Shown: positions 42,283-51,906, counted from the stretch's first letter. The stretch: DNA of 64,000 nucleotides from Pectobacterium aquaticum (GCF_003382565.3 NZ_CP086253.1:1674001-1738000); one strand, 5' to 3'. Notes: a model not told the origin generated them from the sequence alone. Numbers and translations are program-made.

Positions 42283-42672
42283 ATGGCCGATAAAGAACTC
42301 AGATTTCTGGTAGTGGATGATTTTTCGACGATGCGTCGAATTGTCCGTAACCTGCTGAAGGAACTGGGCTTTAATAACGTAGAAGAGGCAGAAGACGGCG
42401 CTGATGCACTGAATAAGCTTCGCTCCAGTGCTTTTGATTTCGTTATTTCTGACTGGAATATGCCCAACATGGATGGACTGGAGCTATTACAGACTATTCG
42501 TGCTGACGGCGCGCTTTCCAGCCTTCCCGTGCTGATGGTAACGGCAGAAGCAAAGAAAGAGAACATTATCGCTGCGGCACAAGCGGGTGCTAGCGGCTAT
42601 GTAGTTAAACCATTTACTGCAGCTACCCTTGAAGAAAAACTGAGTAAGATTTTCGAAAAACTGGGTATGTAA
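42283..42672 (+). CDS. cheY: Chemotaxis response regulator CheY
   Basis: A 129-residue single receiver domain. All key residues are in canonical positions: Asp12, Asp13, Asp57, Thr87 and Lys109. Phospho-CheY binds FliM to switch the motor. It lies 38 bases after cheB, with AGGAG before the start. Confidence 0.98.
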   Translation: MADKELRFLVVDDFSTMRRIVRNLLKELGFNNVEEAEDGADALNKLRSSAFDFVISDWNMPNMDGLELLQTIRADGALSSLPVLMVTAEAKKENIIAAAQAGASGYVVKPFTAATLEEKLSKIFEKLGM

Positions 42673-42681
42673 GGGGATCCT

Positions 42682-43326
42682 ATGACGCCACATATGCCGT
42701 CCGTGAACGACACCGCTTCAGCAACCGAGATCATTTCGCGTATCGGCCAATTGACTCGTATGCTGCGCGACAGTTTGAAAGAGCTGGGTCTGGATAATGC
42801 GATAGCAGAAGCAGCAGAGGCTATTCCTGATGCCCGCGATCGTCTTGACTATGTTGTCCAGATGACTGCGCAAGCTGCAGAGCGTGCTCTGAATTGCGTA
42901 GAGGCTGCACAACCACGTCAAAACCAACTAGAAGCGGATGCCAAATCCCTGAAAACCCGTTGGGATGAATGGTTTGAAAATCCAATTGAATTGGCAGATG
43001 CGCGTGAATTAGTGACGGATACGCGTAGCTATCTTGAGGATGTCCCACAGCATACCTCGTTTACCAACGCCCAACTGTTGGAAATTATGATGGCGCAGGA
43101 TTTCCAGGATCTTACTGGTCAGGTAATCAAGCGTATGATGGATGTTGTCCAGGAAATTGAAAAACAACTGCTGATGGTGTTGCTGGAAAATATTCCAGAA
43201 AAACCAGATTCACCTAAGCGTCCTAATGATGGTCTGCTCAATGGACCTCAATTGGACAAAGGAGCAGCAGGAATCGTCGCCAATCAGGATCAGGTTGACG
43301 ATCTTCTGGATAGTCTCGGATTCTAA
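42682..43326 (+). CDS. cheZ: CheY-P phosphatase CheZ
   Basis: A 214-residue helical phosphatase. The active region 'MAQDFQDLTGQVIKRMMDVV' contains the catalytic Gln in QDLTGQ, and the C-terminal CheY-binding peptide is 'DQVDDLLDSLGF'. Nine bases after cheY. Last gene of the che operon; hairpins follow. Confidence 0.97.
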   Translation: MTPHMPSVNDTASATEIISRIGQLTRMLRDSLKELGLDNAIAEAAEAIPDARDRLDYVVQMTAQAAERALNCVEAAQPRQNQLEADAKSLKTRWDEWFENPIELADARELVTDTRSYLEDVPQHTSFTNAQLLEIMMAQDFQDLTGQVIKRMMDVVQEIEKQLLMVLLENIPEKPDSPKRPNDGLLNGPQLDKGAAGIVANQDQVDDLLDSLGF

Positions 43327-43336
43327 TAAACCTTGC

Positions 43337-43367
43337 TTCAAAAAAAGAAGTCATCTTCTTTTTTGAA
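43337..43367 (+). terminator. Terminator after cheZ
   Basis: TTCAAAAAAAGAAG-TCAT-CTTCTTTTTTGAA. Long A/T stem with one bulge and a T-rich 3' arm, ten bases after the cheZ stop. Confidence 0.7.
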
Positions 43368-43390
43368 AAGGTTACCAGCACCGTCGCCCC

Positions 43391-43427
43391 AGTTATTTAT
43401 GGCCAGTACTTATGGCCATAAATAACT
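43391..43427. repeat. Perfect 15-bp inverted repeat between cheZ and flhB
   Basis: AGTTATTTATGGCCA, 7-base loop, TGGCCATAAATAACT. It lies 145 bases before flhB and is separate from the cheZ terminator. No T-run follows, so it is either a second termination/processing hairpin or a protein-binding site; function unknown. Confidence 0.8.
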
Positions 43428-43571
43428 AAATTCGTTTTTCTCTTCCTCTTAATTCTTACTATGCGTTAAAGAAGCGCTGGTTTTTCCCGTTGTTCCAGCC
43501 ATAAAACTTTCTCGTATTTGTCATGCTAGGCAGCAAATTCCTATCCCGAAAGTCGTAACAGGAACGCCATA

Positions 43572-44723
43572 GTGGCTGAAGATAGCGATCTAGAAAAAAC
43601 AGAAGCCCCCACTCCCCAAAAAGAGGAGAAGGCGCGTGAAGAAGGGCAGATCCCGCGATCGCGAGAACTGACTTCTGTTCTGATGATGGTCGCTGGTCTG
43701 GCTATTTTGTGGATGGGAGGCGAAGCTATGGCTGGCCGATTGGCCAGAATTGTCTCACAGTCGTTAAACTTTGATTACGCAACGATTGGTGATGACACTC
43801 AAATGCTACGGCATGTCGGCTCATTACTGCGTCAGGCTGTATCGGCGTTGATGCCAATTATGCTCGGTGCTGTGTTGGTTGCGCTGTCAGCACCTTTGCT
43901 GCTTGGTGGGATATTATTTAGTACCAAATCATTAAAGGTTGACTTCAAAAAATTAGATCCTATTTCTGGGTTGAAACGATTATTTTCCGCTCAATCACTC
44001 GCTGAGCTCTTCAAGGCAATATTGAAATCAGTCGTGGTTGGCATCATTAGTACCTTGTTCTTGATTCATAACTGGCCGAAGATATTGCATCTGGTATCTG
44101 AGGCGCCGATTGCGGCGATGGGTGATGCGCTAGAACTGGCCGTGATGTGTGGTTTCCTTATTATCATGGGCCTCATTCCCATGGTCGCTTTTGATGTGTT
44201 TTGGCAAGTTTGGAGCCATATCAAAAAATTACGAATGAGCAAGCAGGAAATTCGTGATGAGCATAAACAGAGCGAAGGTGACCCGCATGTTAAAGGTCGT
44301 ATTCGTCAGCAGCAGAGAGCAATTGCTCAGCGTAGAATGATGGCTGATGTGCCGAAGGCTGATGTGATAGTCACTAACCCGACGCATTATGCGGTAGCAT
44401 TACGTTATGATGAGAAAAAAATGAATGCGCCGAGAGTGTTAGCTAAAGGGGCAGGTGAAATTGCGTTGCGTATTCGTGATTTGGGAGCCGAACATCGCGT
44501 TCCTATTTTAGAAGCCCCGCCGTTGGCGCGAGCGCTATTTCGTCATTCAGAGGTCGGACAGCATATTCCGGCTGCGCTGTATGCCGCTGTTGCAGAAGTC
44601 TTAGCCTGGGTTTATCAACTGAAACGCTGGAAGCGGGAAGGTGGATTAATTCCTAGAAAACCGAAACATCTACCCGTGCCGGATGCACTGGATTTTGCTA
44701 AAGAGAATATTACTGATGGCTAA
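43572..44723 (+). CDS. flhB: Flagellar type III export gate protein FlhB
   Basis: A 383-residue export-apparatus protein. Four membrane segments in the first 210 residues and a cytoplasmic autocleaving domain with 'VIVTNPTHYAVALRYDEKKM' (cleavage between N and P) that switches export from rod-hook to filament substrates. GTG start. It overlaps flhA by eight bases. Confidence 0.97.
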   Translation: MAEDSDLEKTEAPTPQKEEKAREEGQIPRSRELTSVLMMVAGLAILWMGGEAMAGRLARIVSQSLNFDYATIGDDTQMLRHVGSLLRQAVSALMPIMLGAVLVALSAPLLLGGILFSTKSLKVDFKKLDPISGLKRLFSAQSLAELFKAILKSVVVGIISTLFLIHNWPKILHLVSEAPIAAMGDALELAVMCGFLIIMGLIPMVAFDVFWQVWSHIKKLRMSKQEIRDEHKQSEGDPHVKGRIRQQQRAIAQRRMMADVPKADVIVTNPTHYAVALRYDEKKMNAPRVLAKGAGEIALRIRDLGAEHRVPILEAPPLARALFRHSEVGQHIPAALYAAVAEVLAWVYQLKRWKREGGLIPRKPKHLPVPDALDFAKENITDG

Positions 44724-46800
44724 TTTGGCCTCTTTGCTTCGTTTACCGAGTAATATGAAAGGTGGCCAATGGCAAATATTAGCCGGACCAATATTGATCC
44801 TGCTGATACTTTCCATGATGGTATTGCCGCTGCCGCCATTCATTCTGGATCTGTTATTTACCTTTAACATTGCACTGTCCATCATGGTATTGCTGGTTGC
44901 GATGTTTACACAGCGGACGCTGGAGTTTGCTGCGTTCCCTACGATTCTGCTGTTTTCTACTTTATTGCGTCTTTCGCTCAACGTCGCTTCTACCCGTATC
45001 ATTTTGTTGGAAGGGCATACAGGGACTGCCGCCGCAGGTAAAGTGGTTGAAGCATTTGGTCACTTTCTGGTAGGCGGAAATTTTGCCATTGGTATCGTGG
45101 TCTTTATCATTCTTGTCTTAATCAATTTCATGGTTATCACCAAAGGTGCCGGACGTATCGCTGAAGTCGGTGCTCGCTTTGTATTGGATGGAATGCCAGG
45201 CAAGCAAATGGCGATTGATGCCGATCTTAATGCTGGGATCATTGGTGAAGAAGAAGCGAAAAAGCGCCGAGCTGAAGTCACTCAGGAGTCAGATTTTTAT
45301 GGCTCAATGGACGGTGCTAGTAAATTCGTGCGTGGTGACGCTGTCGCTGGACTGATTATCATGGTCATCAACGTCATTGGTGGATTGGTCGTTGGTGTTG
45401 CGCAGCACGGCATGCCAGTAGGACAGGCAGCAGAAAGCTATACGCTACTTACCATTGGTGATGGATTGGTTGCCCAGATTCCAGCTCTGATTATTTCTAC
45501 CGCCGCGGGTGTTATTGTTACTCGCGTGAGTACCGATCAGGATGTTGGCCAGCAGATGGTCACCCAGCTATTCAATAACCCACGAGTGATGGTGCTGAGT
45601 GCGGCGGTTATTGGACTCATTGGTCTGGTTCCTGGAATGCCCAACTTTGTCTTTCTGTTATTTACCGCATCTTTGTTAGCGCTTGCCTGGTGGATGCGTG
45701 GAGAACAGCAGAAAGAACCCGTCATGCAACCTATGCCAGCATCAATGGAGAAGCATCAGATTGTTGAAGCAAGCTGGTCTGATGTACAGCTTGAAGATCC
45801 GCTGGGTATGGAAGTTGGTTATCGATTAATCCCAATGGTTGACGCGCAGCAAGATGGCGAACTGCTGGGCAGGATTCGTAGTATCAGGAAAAAGTTTGCC
45901 CAGGAAATGGGATACTTACCGCCAGTGGTTCATATTCGGGATAATTTGGAACTTCAGCCTGCCAGCTATCGCATACTGATGAAAGGTGTTGAGGTGGGTA
46001 GCGGTGAGGCTCATCCGGGTCGTTGGATGGCGATCAATCCGGGTAATGCTGTTGGCTCTTTGTCTGGCGATATCACGAAGGATCCGGCGTTTGGGCTCCC
46101 AGCGGTCTGGATTGATAATGCCCTCAAAGATCAGGCTCAGGCTCAAGGATTCACTGTCGTAGAGGCAAGTACCGTAGTAGCAACCCACCTGAACCACTTA
46201 ATTGCATTGCATGCCAGTGAACTGTTTGGACGGCAGGAAGCTCAGCAATTGATGGATCGCGTTGCGCAGGAAATGCCAAAACTGACAGAAGATTTCATTC
46301 CGGGCGTGGTGACGTTAACGACTTTGCATAAGGTCTTGCAGAATTTGCTTAGCGAGAGGGTTTCGATTAGGGATATGCGTACCATCATGGAGACATTGGC
46401 TGAACATGCGCCGGTGCAGCCAGACCCTTATGAACTCACCACGGTGGTTAGGGTTGCTTTGGGGCGTGCGATAACTCAGCAGTGGTTTCCAGGAGACAGT
46501 GAACTTCAGGTTATCGGTTTGGAAGGCTCGTTGGAACGACTCCTGTTACAGGCGCTTCAAGGAGGCGGTGGTCTCGAACCGGGGCTTGCCGATCGCTTGC
46601 TTGAACAGGCGAAACAAGCGCTACAGCGGCAGGAAATGTTGGGTGCTCCGCCTGTGCTGCTTGTGAACCATGCTTTACGCGCTTTACTTGCCCGATTCCT
46701 GCATCGTAGTCTGCCAAACATGGCCGTACTGTCTAATTTAGAAATCAGCGATCATCGTCAGATTCGCATGACATCAGTGATAGGGGAAGCTCAGAAGTGA
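44716..46800 (+). CDS. flhA: Flagellar type III export gate protein FlhA
   Basis: A 694-residue export-gate subunit. About eight membrane helices occupy the first 330 residues, with the conserved FHIPEP-family region 'KGAGRIAEVGARFVLDGMPG' and 'QMAIDADLNAG'; the C-terminal cytoplasmic domain forms the nonameric ring. ATG 44716 is inside the end of flhB, so the two are coupled. The flhE start overlaps its stop. Confidence 0.98.
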   Translation: MANLASLLRLPSNMKGGQWQILAGPILILLILSMMVLPLPPFILDLLFTFNIALSIMVLLVAMFTQRTLEFAAFPTILLFSTLLRLSLNVASTRIILLEGHTGTAAAGKVVEAFGHFLVGGNFAIGIVVFIILVLINFMVITKGAGRIAEVGARFVLDGMPGKQMAIDADLNAGIIGEEEAKKRRAEVTQESDFYGSMDGASKFVRGDAVAGLIIMVINVIGGLVVGVAQHGMPVGQAAESYTLLTIGDGLVAQIPALIISTAAGVIVTRVSTDQDVGQQMVTQLFNNPRVMVLSAAVIGLIGLVPGMPNFVFLLFTASLLALAWWMRGEQQKEPVMQPMPASMEKHQIVEASWSDVQLEDPLGMEVGYRLIPMVDAQQDGELLGRIRSIRKKFAQEMGYLPPVVHIRDNLELQPASYRILMKGVEVGSGEAHPGRWMAINPGNAVGSLSGDITKDPAFGLPAVWIDNALKDQAQAQGFTVVEASTVVATHLNHLIALHASELFGRQEAQQLMDRVAQEMPKLTEDFIPGVVTLTTLHKVLQNLLSERVSIRDMRTIMETLAEHAPVQPDPYELTTVVRVALGRAITQQWFPGDSELQVIGLEGSLERLLLQALQGGGGLEPGLADRLLEQAKQALQRQEMLGAPPVLLVNHALRALLARFLHRSLPNMAVLSNLEISDHRQIRMTSVIGEAQK

Positions 46801-47216
46801 GGATGATGATGCGTGCTCTGGCAGTATCCATGCTGGCACTCCCGTTCTGTGCCACCGCGACGCCAGGTAGTTGGAACGGAAGTATGCCAGGAATCAAACT
46901 TGATCATCGTGGCGAAATGGTTACGACGTCAGCTTTTGTTCCTAACATTGCTGTTAATCCAGATGAAACGATTACGACAATATATTGGCGGCACGTGATT
47001 GATTCAGCGATACCTGTGGGGCTTGTTGTGAAACTGTGTTCACAATCACCACAGCGCTGTGTTGATTTAGACGGAAGTGGTGACGGGCAAACCCGAGCAT
47101 TTGACGGATTGGCGGCTAATAATGAGTTTCGTTTTGTATACTACATTGAAGGAAATGGTCGTATTAATCATACGTTCAGCGTGCGTACAATCGATATTGC
47201 GGTAAATTACAAGTAA
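46797..47216 (+). CDS. flhE: Flagellar protein FlhE
   Basis: A 139-residue periplasmic protein with a signal peptide (MRALAVSMLALPFCATA) and a beta-rich mature part with one cysteine pair (KLCSQSPQRCVDLD). In Salmonella it prevents proton leakage through the export gate. Its GTG overlaps the flhA stop; ATGs three to five codons later are alternatives. Confidence 0.93.
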   Translation: MRMMMRALAVSMLALPFCATATPGSWNGSMPGIKLDHRGEMVTTSAFVPNIAVNPDETITTIYWRHVIDSAIPVGLVVKLCSQSPQRCVDLDGSGDGQTRAFDGLAANNEFRFVYYIEGNGRINHTFSVRTIDIAVNYK

Positions 47217-47258
47217 GTTTTTAAACAGTAATTTAAATGAGTGGCTGTTTTAAGGATG

Positions 47259-47289
47259 AAAAGTCTCTGCCAGAAATGCAGAGACTTTT
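47259..47289. terminator. Bidirectional terminator between flhE and flgN
   Basis: AAAAGTCTCTGC-CAGAAAT-GCAGAGACTTTT, a perfect 12-bp stem ending in A/T runs on both strands, between convergent flhE and flgN. The flgN stop codon touches its edge. Confidence 0.9.
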
Positions 47290-47725
47290 AGAATGTAATT
47301 TTTCTACCACCAACTGTTACACCTTTCGACTGACCATCTGGGCCATACAATCCCTGACCGTGCCGAGGCTTCAATATGTTGATGGCTTCGTTCGTGTAGG
47401 CAATATGCCGGCTAAGCAGAAGGCCATTATGCTGATTCTGATCATTCAAACGTCTGGTTAACTCTTGCACTTGCTGCCAGTAAGTCGACAGTTTTTCAAT
47501 GCCGTCATAAGGCGCTTGCAACTTAAGAGTTGATTCAGTTTTATGGCGCTGCGTTTCCAAATGCTGCATCGTCGCTAGCAAGGACGTTTTTTTCTCTGTT
47601 ACCTGTTGCAGCGCGATGCTATTAATATGGCCAGCGCAAAGCAGGGTTTGCTCTTCAGACATAACAACATCGAGGTCACGTAAGTTGCTCAGCAGCTGAT
47701 CTAAAATAGCTTGCAGATTTTCCAT
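47288..47725 (-). CDS. flgN: FlgK/FlgL export chaperone FlgN
   Basis: A 145-residue helical chaperone that escorts the hook-filament junction proteins FlgK and FlgL to the export gate. The N-terminus is 'MENLQAILDQLLSNLRDLDV' and the long helices follow. It lies five bases downstream of flgM on the minus strand, the enterobacterial arrangement. Confidence 0.93.
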   Translation of the reverse strand: MENLQAILDQLLSNLRDLDVVMSEEQTLLCAGHINSIALQQVTEKKTSLLATMQHLETQRHKTESTLKLQAPYDGIEKLSTYWQQVQELTRRLNDQNQHNGLLLSRHIAYTNEAINILKPRHGQGLYGPDGQSKGVTVGGRKITF

Positions 47726-47730
47726 AAATA

Positions 47731-48027
47731 TTAATTACCTGCTAAAAAATCCTGCGTCTCTTTAAGCAGCGCATCCGCGATTTTTCCGGCGTCCATGTTA
47801 AGTGAGCCATCACGAATTGCCTGCTTCAAGGTTTCAACCCGGTTCATGTCTATGTCGTGCGTACCTGGCTGCATCAACTTTGCCTGCGCATCGCTCAGCT
47901 TCACCTGCGTTGCACTTACTTCAGACTGGACTTCAGTCTGTGTACGTTTAGCTTTAGCGATATCGCCAGATTCACGTTGCTGCACTTGACTGACCGGCTT
48001 CAGTGACTGGGTGCGATCGATACTCAT
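47731..48027 (-). CDS. flgM: Anti-sigma-28 factor FlgM
   Basis: A 98-residue anti-sigma factor. N-terminus 'MSIDRTQSLKPVSQVQQRES'; C-terminal FliA-binding part 'VETLKQAIRDGSLNMDAGKI' with 'ADALLKETQDFL'. It holds FliA inactive until it is secreted through the completed hook-basal body. A sigma-28 promoter is at 48137-48163. Confidence 0.96.
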   Translation of the reverse strand: MSIDRTQSLKPVSQVQQRESGDIAKAKRTQTEVQSEVSATQVKLSDAQAKLMQPGTHDIDMNRVETLKQAIRDGSLNMDAGKIADALLKETQDFLAGN

Positions 48028-48136
48028 AATACATCCCTCTAATTTGAGGATAAGTGGTTAATAATCAATGTGTTACAGTGATTTCATCACATTGGTGTTC
48101 AATTTTAAAATATCATCATTAATGACTCTGTAACTA

Positions 48137-48163
48137 TCATCGGCAAACATGACTAAATCTTTA
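48137..48163 (-). promoter_or_regulatory. Sigma-28 promoter of flgMN
   Basis: Minus strand: TAAA, 15 bases, GCCGATGA. Full -35 core, seven of eight -10 bases, exact spacing. It lies about 110 bases before flgM and gives the class 3 transcript known from E. coli. Confidence 0.8.
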
Positions 48164-48168
48164 ATTAA

Positions 48169-48837
48169 TTACTGTGAGATCAGAATAATCCCATCTTTGT
48201 TTGCGATTCCGCTGACTATTTGTCCATTTGCCGTTCTGACTCTGACCGCTTGCCCATCTGCCGCGTTGTTCATGGCTTTTCCTTCGCCATTGATTGTAAA
48301 GCCTTCCCCTTGGGCAATAATCTGCACTAACTGACCGGCCTTTACGACCCAAGCGCGCCGGATCATAGACGCAGTAATAACCTGGCCAGGCGTGAGATCG
48401 CGCAAAAGGACTGCGCCTTGGGCGTCTGGTAACGTCAGTATAGGGCGCAACGGTAATAAATCGAGCCTGCCTTTTGTCAAACGAACGTCTTTTTCCGTCA
48501 GCGTGGTTCCTCGATTTATCAGTCTTGCACTGGTGACATAATTCCCAGTTACCTGAACTTCGGTTTGAATGAAGCGACGATGTTGCCCGCAACGTACGGA
48601 CAGGCTCACATTACCCCACATTTTCGCATTTCCAGGCAGCGTGATTTGCGGCGCTTGGCACTCTGGCCATTGCGATTCTGGCGATTTTACCACAACGTTT
48701 ACGGTATTCGTGCTTCCCTGAAAGCGTGAGGCAAAAAATTGATTGACCTGTGCAGGAAGGTCGTTGGCATTGACTGCGGTACAAAGGGTGAAAAAACAGG
48801 ACGCAGCCAGATAGAGGTAATAATGTATTGTTTTCAT
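48169..48837 (-). CDS. flgA: P-ring assembly chaperone FlgA
   Basis: A 222-residue periplasmic protein with signal peptide (residues 1 to about 24, YYLYLAASCFFTLCTAVNAN) and a SAF domain (GTTLTEKDVRLTKGRLDLLP). It assists FlgI polymerisation around the rod. Divergent from flgB. Confidence 0.95.
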   Translation of the reverse strand: MKTIHYYLYLAASCFFTLCTAVNANDLPAQVNQFFASRFQGSTNTVNVVVKSPESQWPECQAPQITLPGNAKMWGNVSLSVRCGQHRRFIQTEVQVTGNYVTSARLINRGTTLTEKDVRLTKGRLDLLPLRPILTLPDAQGAVLLRDLTPGQVITASMIRRAWVVKAGQLVQIIAQGEGFTINGEGKAMNNAADGQAVRVRTANGQIVSGIANKDGIILISQ

Positions 48838-48902
48838 TCCTGCCCGGCTCTCCTGATTCTGATTATATTGGGCGTTAAGTGTAACGATGCCAGCATGAGG
48901 TT

Positions 48903-48940
48903 AAGGCAATAAATAGCGCTGCATTTAGTGTCTATTCATT
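48903..48940. promoter_or_regulatory. Candidate FlhD4C2 box in the flgA-flgB divergent region
   Basis: AAGGCAATAAATAGCG (48903-48918) and, about 13 bases on, the partial inverted half CTATTCATT (48932-48940) resemble the FlhD4C2 consensus AATGGCAGAAATAGCG-N10-12-inverted copy. One such box between flgA and flgB controls both class 2 operons in E. coli. Confidence 0.5.
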
Positions 48941-49002
48941 CGATGGTATAGCCATCATGAGAATTATCCTACTTACTCCAAATTCTAACTTGCGGAGGGA
49001 GC

Positions 49003-49419
49003 ATGCTTGATAAATTAGACGCCTCATTGCGGTTTCAGCAGGAAGCGTTGAACTTGCGTGCCCAGCGGCAGGAAATTCTGGCCGCGAATATTGCCAATGC
49101 GGATACGCCAGGATATCAGGCCAGGGATATCGATTTTGCCAGCCAGCTCAGTAAAACGATGGAGCAAGGACGGGTGAACGGTACGGGTATCGCGCTGAAA
49201 ACCACATCTGTACGGCATATACCAGCACAGAACTTTCAACCGCCGGAACTTGATTTGCTCTATCGTGTACCCGATCAGCCTGCGTTGGATGGTAATACGG
49301 TCGATATGGACCGCGAACGCACTAATTTTGCCGATAATAGCCTGAAATATCAATCCAGCCTGACCGTTATTGGCGGACAGATTAAAGGTATGATGTCGGT
49401 CCTGCAGTCAGGTTCGTGA
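49003..49419 (+). CDS. flgB: Flagellar proximal rod protein FlgB
   Basis: A 138-residue rod subunit. It carries the rod/hook family signature 'ANIANADTPGYQARDIDF'. First gene of the flgB-J operon; GGAGGGAGC precedes the start. Confidence 0.97.
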   Translation: MLDKLDASLRFQQEALNLRAQRQEILAANIANADTPGYQARDIDFASQLSKTMEQGRVNGTGIALKTTSVRHIPAQNFQPPELDLLYRVPDQPALDGNTVDMDRERTNFADNSLKYQSSLTVIGGQIKGMMSVLQSGS

Positions 49420-49447
49420 TCGTAGCGCGATAGGAAGGTAAAGATTC

Positions 49448-49852
49448 ATGTCGTTATTAAATATATTCGAAATTTCAGGCTCAGCGCTTTCTGCGCAATC
49501 TCAGCGTCTGAATGTGAGCGCCAGTAACCTGGCTAACGCAGACAGCGTGACGGGGCCTGATGGCGAGCCTTATCGCGCCAAGCAAGTTGTGTTCGAAGTG
49601 AATGCCGCTCCGGGGCAGTCTACGGGGGGCGTACGCGTTTCCAATGTTATTGAAGATCCATCACCAGCCCGTCTGGTTTACGAACCGGGCAATCCGCTAG
49701 CTGATGGGCAGGGATACGTTCGTATGCCGAATGTCGACCCTGTGGCTGAGATGGTAAACACCATTTCTGCCTCGCGCAGCTATCAGGCAAACGTCGAAGT
49801 TTTGAATACGACAAAATCAATGATGCTGAAGACGTTAACCATCGGCCAATAA
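49448..49852 (+). CDS. flgC: Flagellar proximal rod protein FlgC
   Basis: A 134-residue rod subunit: 'SGSALSAQSQRLNVSASNLA', 'NADSVTGPDGEPYRAKQVVF', and the C-terminal helix 'ASRSYQANVEVLNTTKSMML'. 28 bases after flgB. Confidence 0.97.
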   Translation: MSLLNIFEISGSALSAQSQRLNVSASNLANADSVTGPDGEPYRAKQVVFEVNAAPGQSTGGVRVSNVIEDPSPARLVYEPGNPLADGQGYVRMPNVDPVAEMVNTISASRSYQANVEVLNTTKSMMLKTLTIGQ

Positions 49853-49867
49853 CTGGGATATAAAATA

Positions 49868-50542
49868 ATGTCTATCACAACTAACGATACTTCCTCTGCG
49901 GCTAAAACACAGAGTTCATCGTCGACAACGGCGGTCGAGAAGAATAGCAGCGCTGACCTCCAAAACCAATTTTTGACGCTTCTGGTTGCGCAGTTGAAAA
50001 ATCAGGATCCGACGAACCCGATGAGCAACGACCAGTTGGTCAGCCAACTTGCTCAGCTCAATACCGTCAGCGGTATTGAGAAATTGAACACCACCCTAGG
50101 TTCTATTTCTGGCCAGATCAATAATAACCAATCCATGCAGGCAACAACGCTGATTGGGCACAGTGTCATGATCCCTGGAAAAGACATTCTTGTTGGTAAA
50201 GAAACCAGTACCCCCTTTGGCGTAGAGCTGGAAAAAGCAGCGGAAGTTGTCACTGTTACTGTCAATGATTCGACAGGTAAAGCCGTACGTACGATCGAAC
50301 TGGGGACGCTTTCTGCCGGCGTTCACTCATTTAACTGGGATAGTAAACTTTCTGATGGCACGGTTGCGCCTGATGGGGCTTATACCTTCACTGTTGCTGC
50401 CAGTACCGGCGGCGCGCAGCAAGTTGTTCAGCCATTGAGCTATGCGGTTGTCAATAGTGTCGTTCGCGGCGATAGCGGTGCATTACTGGATTTAGGACTG
50501 CGCGGCAGAGCCACCATGGACGATGTCCGGCAGATTCTGTAA
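49868..50542 (+). CDS. flgD: Hook cap protein FlgD
   Basis: A 224-residue hook-assembly scaffold. Signature 'QNQFLTLLVAQLKNQDPTNP' followed by 'MSNDQLVSQLAQLNTV'; the C-terminal half has Ig/Tudor-like beta domains (GVHSFNWDSKLSDGTVAPDG). It is discarded once the hook is complete. Confidence 0.97.
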   Translation: MSITTNDTSSAAKTQSSSSTTAVEKNSSADLQNQFLTLLVAQLKNQDPTNPMSNDQLVSQLAQLNTVSGIEKLNTTLGSISGQINNNQSMQATTLIGHSVMIPGKDILVGKETSTPFGVELEKAAEVVTVTVNDSTGKAVRTIELGTLSAGVHSFNWDSKLSDGTVAPDGAYTFTVAASTGGAQQVVQPLSYAVVNSVVRGDSGALLDLGLRGRATMDDVRQIL

Positions 50543-50616
50543 CGGTATAAATTTCATGTTATTCCAGTGAAATTCACTATCTGGAATATGACTTAATCAA
50601 TTCTCTGGAGAGCGAC

Positions 50617-51885
50617 ATGAGTTTTTCTCAGGCGATCAGTGGCATTAACGCAGCATCTAATAACTTAGATGTTATTGGTAATAATATTGCTAACTCAGCA
50701 ACAGTGGGGTTTAAAGCTAGCACGGTTACCTTTGGGGATATGTTTGCAGGGTCGCAAGTCGGCATGGGGGTACAGGTTGCTGCGGTGTTGCAGGATTTTT
50801 CTAATGGCACCATCACTTCGTCTTCTCGAGACTTGGATGTTGCGATTAGTAATGGCGCTGGTTTTTATCGTATGCAAGATACTAATGGCACAACTTATTA
50901 TAGCCGTAATGGTCAATTTATGCTGGATGGGCGTAATATCGTCAACGCACAAGGTATGCAATTGACGGGTTACCCTGCAATAGGGGCTCCACCAGTGATC
51001 CAAACAGGGGGAGATCCCCAGCCACTGACTATTCCTGATGGTGATATGTTTGCTAGTGCGACGACTACAGCATCTTTGATCGCGAGCTTGAAGTCATCTG
51101 ACTCTGTACCAGCCAGGCCTTGGGTTGCTGCCAATCCTAATGCTACACCTCCAGTATTAAGTACAGAGGGTCAAGAAGGGACCTTTAACAGTACAACGTC
51201 ATTGACGACTTATGATAGTCAGGGTAATAAGCACAACTTTACGCTGTACTTTGTTAAAACTGGCGATAATAACTGGAAGACCTATGCGCGCGATGCTTCT
51301 GCAGCATCCCCTGAATATCAAGATGTAGGTAATCTGGTTTTTGGCGCTAACGGTGCATTACAATCTCAGAACCCGACCCCTGTTAATGGTGTAACGCCAG
51401 GAGCCCTTACACTTAAGCTCGCGGGAACTAATGGCGCAGCGCAGGGTACGTTCACACTCGATTTCACTGGTAGCGTGCAGCAAAACACGGACTATAGCTA
51501 TAAAAGTCCCGTTCAGAATGGCTATGCGCCAGGTGCTCTGACAGGATTTGCTATCCAAGGCGATGGTACGATCGAAGGCAGCTATAACAATGGTCAGAAA
51601 CAAGCATTAGGTCAGATTGTATTAGTGGGCTTTGCTAACCCAGGTGGTTTAGTGCCTAACGGGGATAACGTATGGTCGGAAACTGCAAGTTCTGGACAGG
51701 CTGTTGTTGGTGTTGCGGGTTCAGGAAATTTAGGTCGTCTCATCGGTAAATCAACGGAAGCGTCAAATGTGGATATGGGGCAAGAACTGGTCAACATGAT
51801 TGTTGCGCAGCGTAACTATCAGTCAAACGCGCAGACCATCAAAACGCAGGACTCCATTCTGCAAACATTGGTTAGCATGCGTTAA
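50617..51885 (+). CDS. flgE: Hook protein FlgE
   Basis: A 422-residue hook subunit. N-terminal 'SQAISGINAASNNLDVIGNN' with the rod/hook signature IANSATVGFKAS, and a C-terminal D0 helix 'NMIVAQRNYQSNAQTIKTQD'. The central domain is Asn/Gly/Pro rich and larger than the typical 402-residue E. coli protein. 74 bases after flgD. Confidence 0.97.
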   Translation: MSFSQAISGINAASNNLDVIGNNIANSATVGFKASTVTFGDMFAGSQVGMGVQVAAVLQDFSNGTITSSSRDLDVAISNGAGFYRMQDTNGTTYYSRNGQFMLDGRNIVNAQGMQLTGYPAIGAPPVIQTGGDPQPLTIPDGDMFASATTTASLIASLKSSDSVPARPWVAANPNATPPVLSTEGQEGTFNSTTSLTTYDSQGNKHNFTLYFVKTGDNNWKTYARDASAASPEYQDVGNLVFGANGALQSQNPTPVNGVTPGALTLKLAGTNGAAQGTFTLDFTGSVQQNTDYSYKSPVQNGYAPGALTGFAIQGDGTIEGSYNNGQKQALGQIVLVGFANPGGLVPNGDNVWSETASSGQAVVGVAGSGNLGRLIGKSTEASNVDMGQELVNMIVAQRNYQSNAQTIKTQDSILQTLVSMR

Positions 51886-51906
51886 TTATCCTAACGGGGA
51901 CATTGC

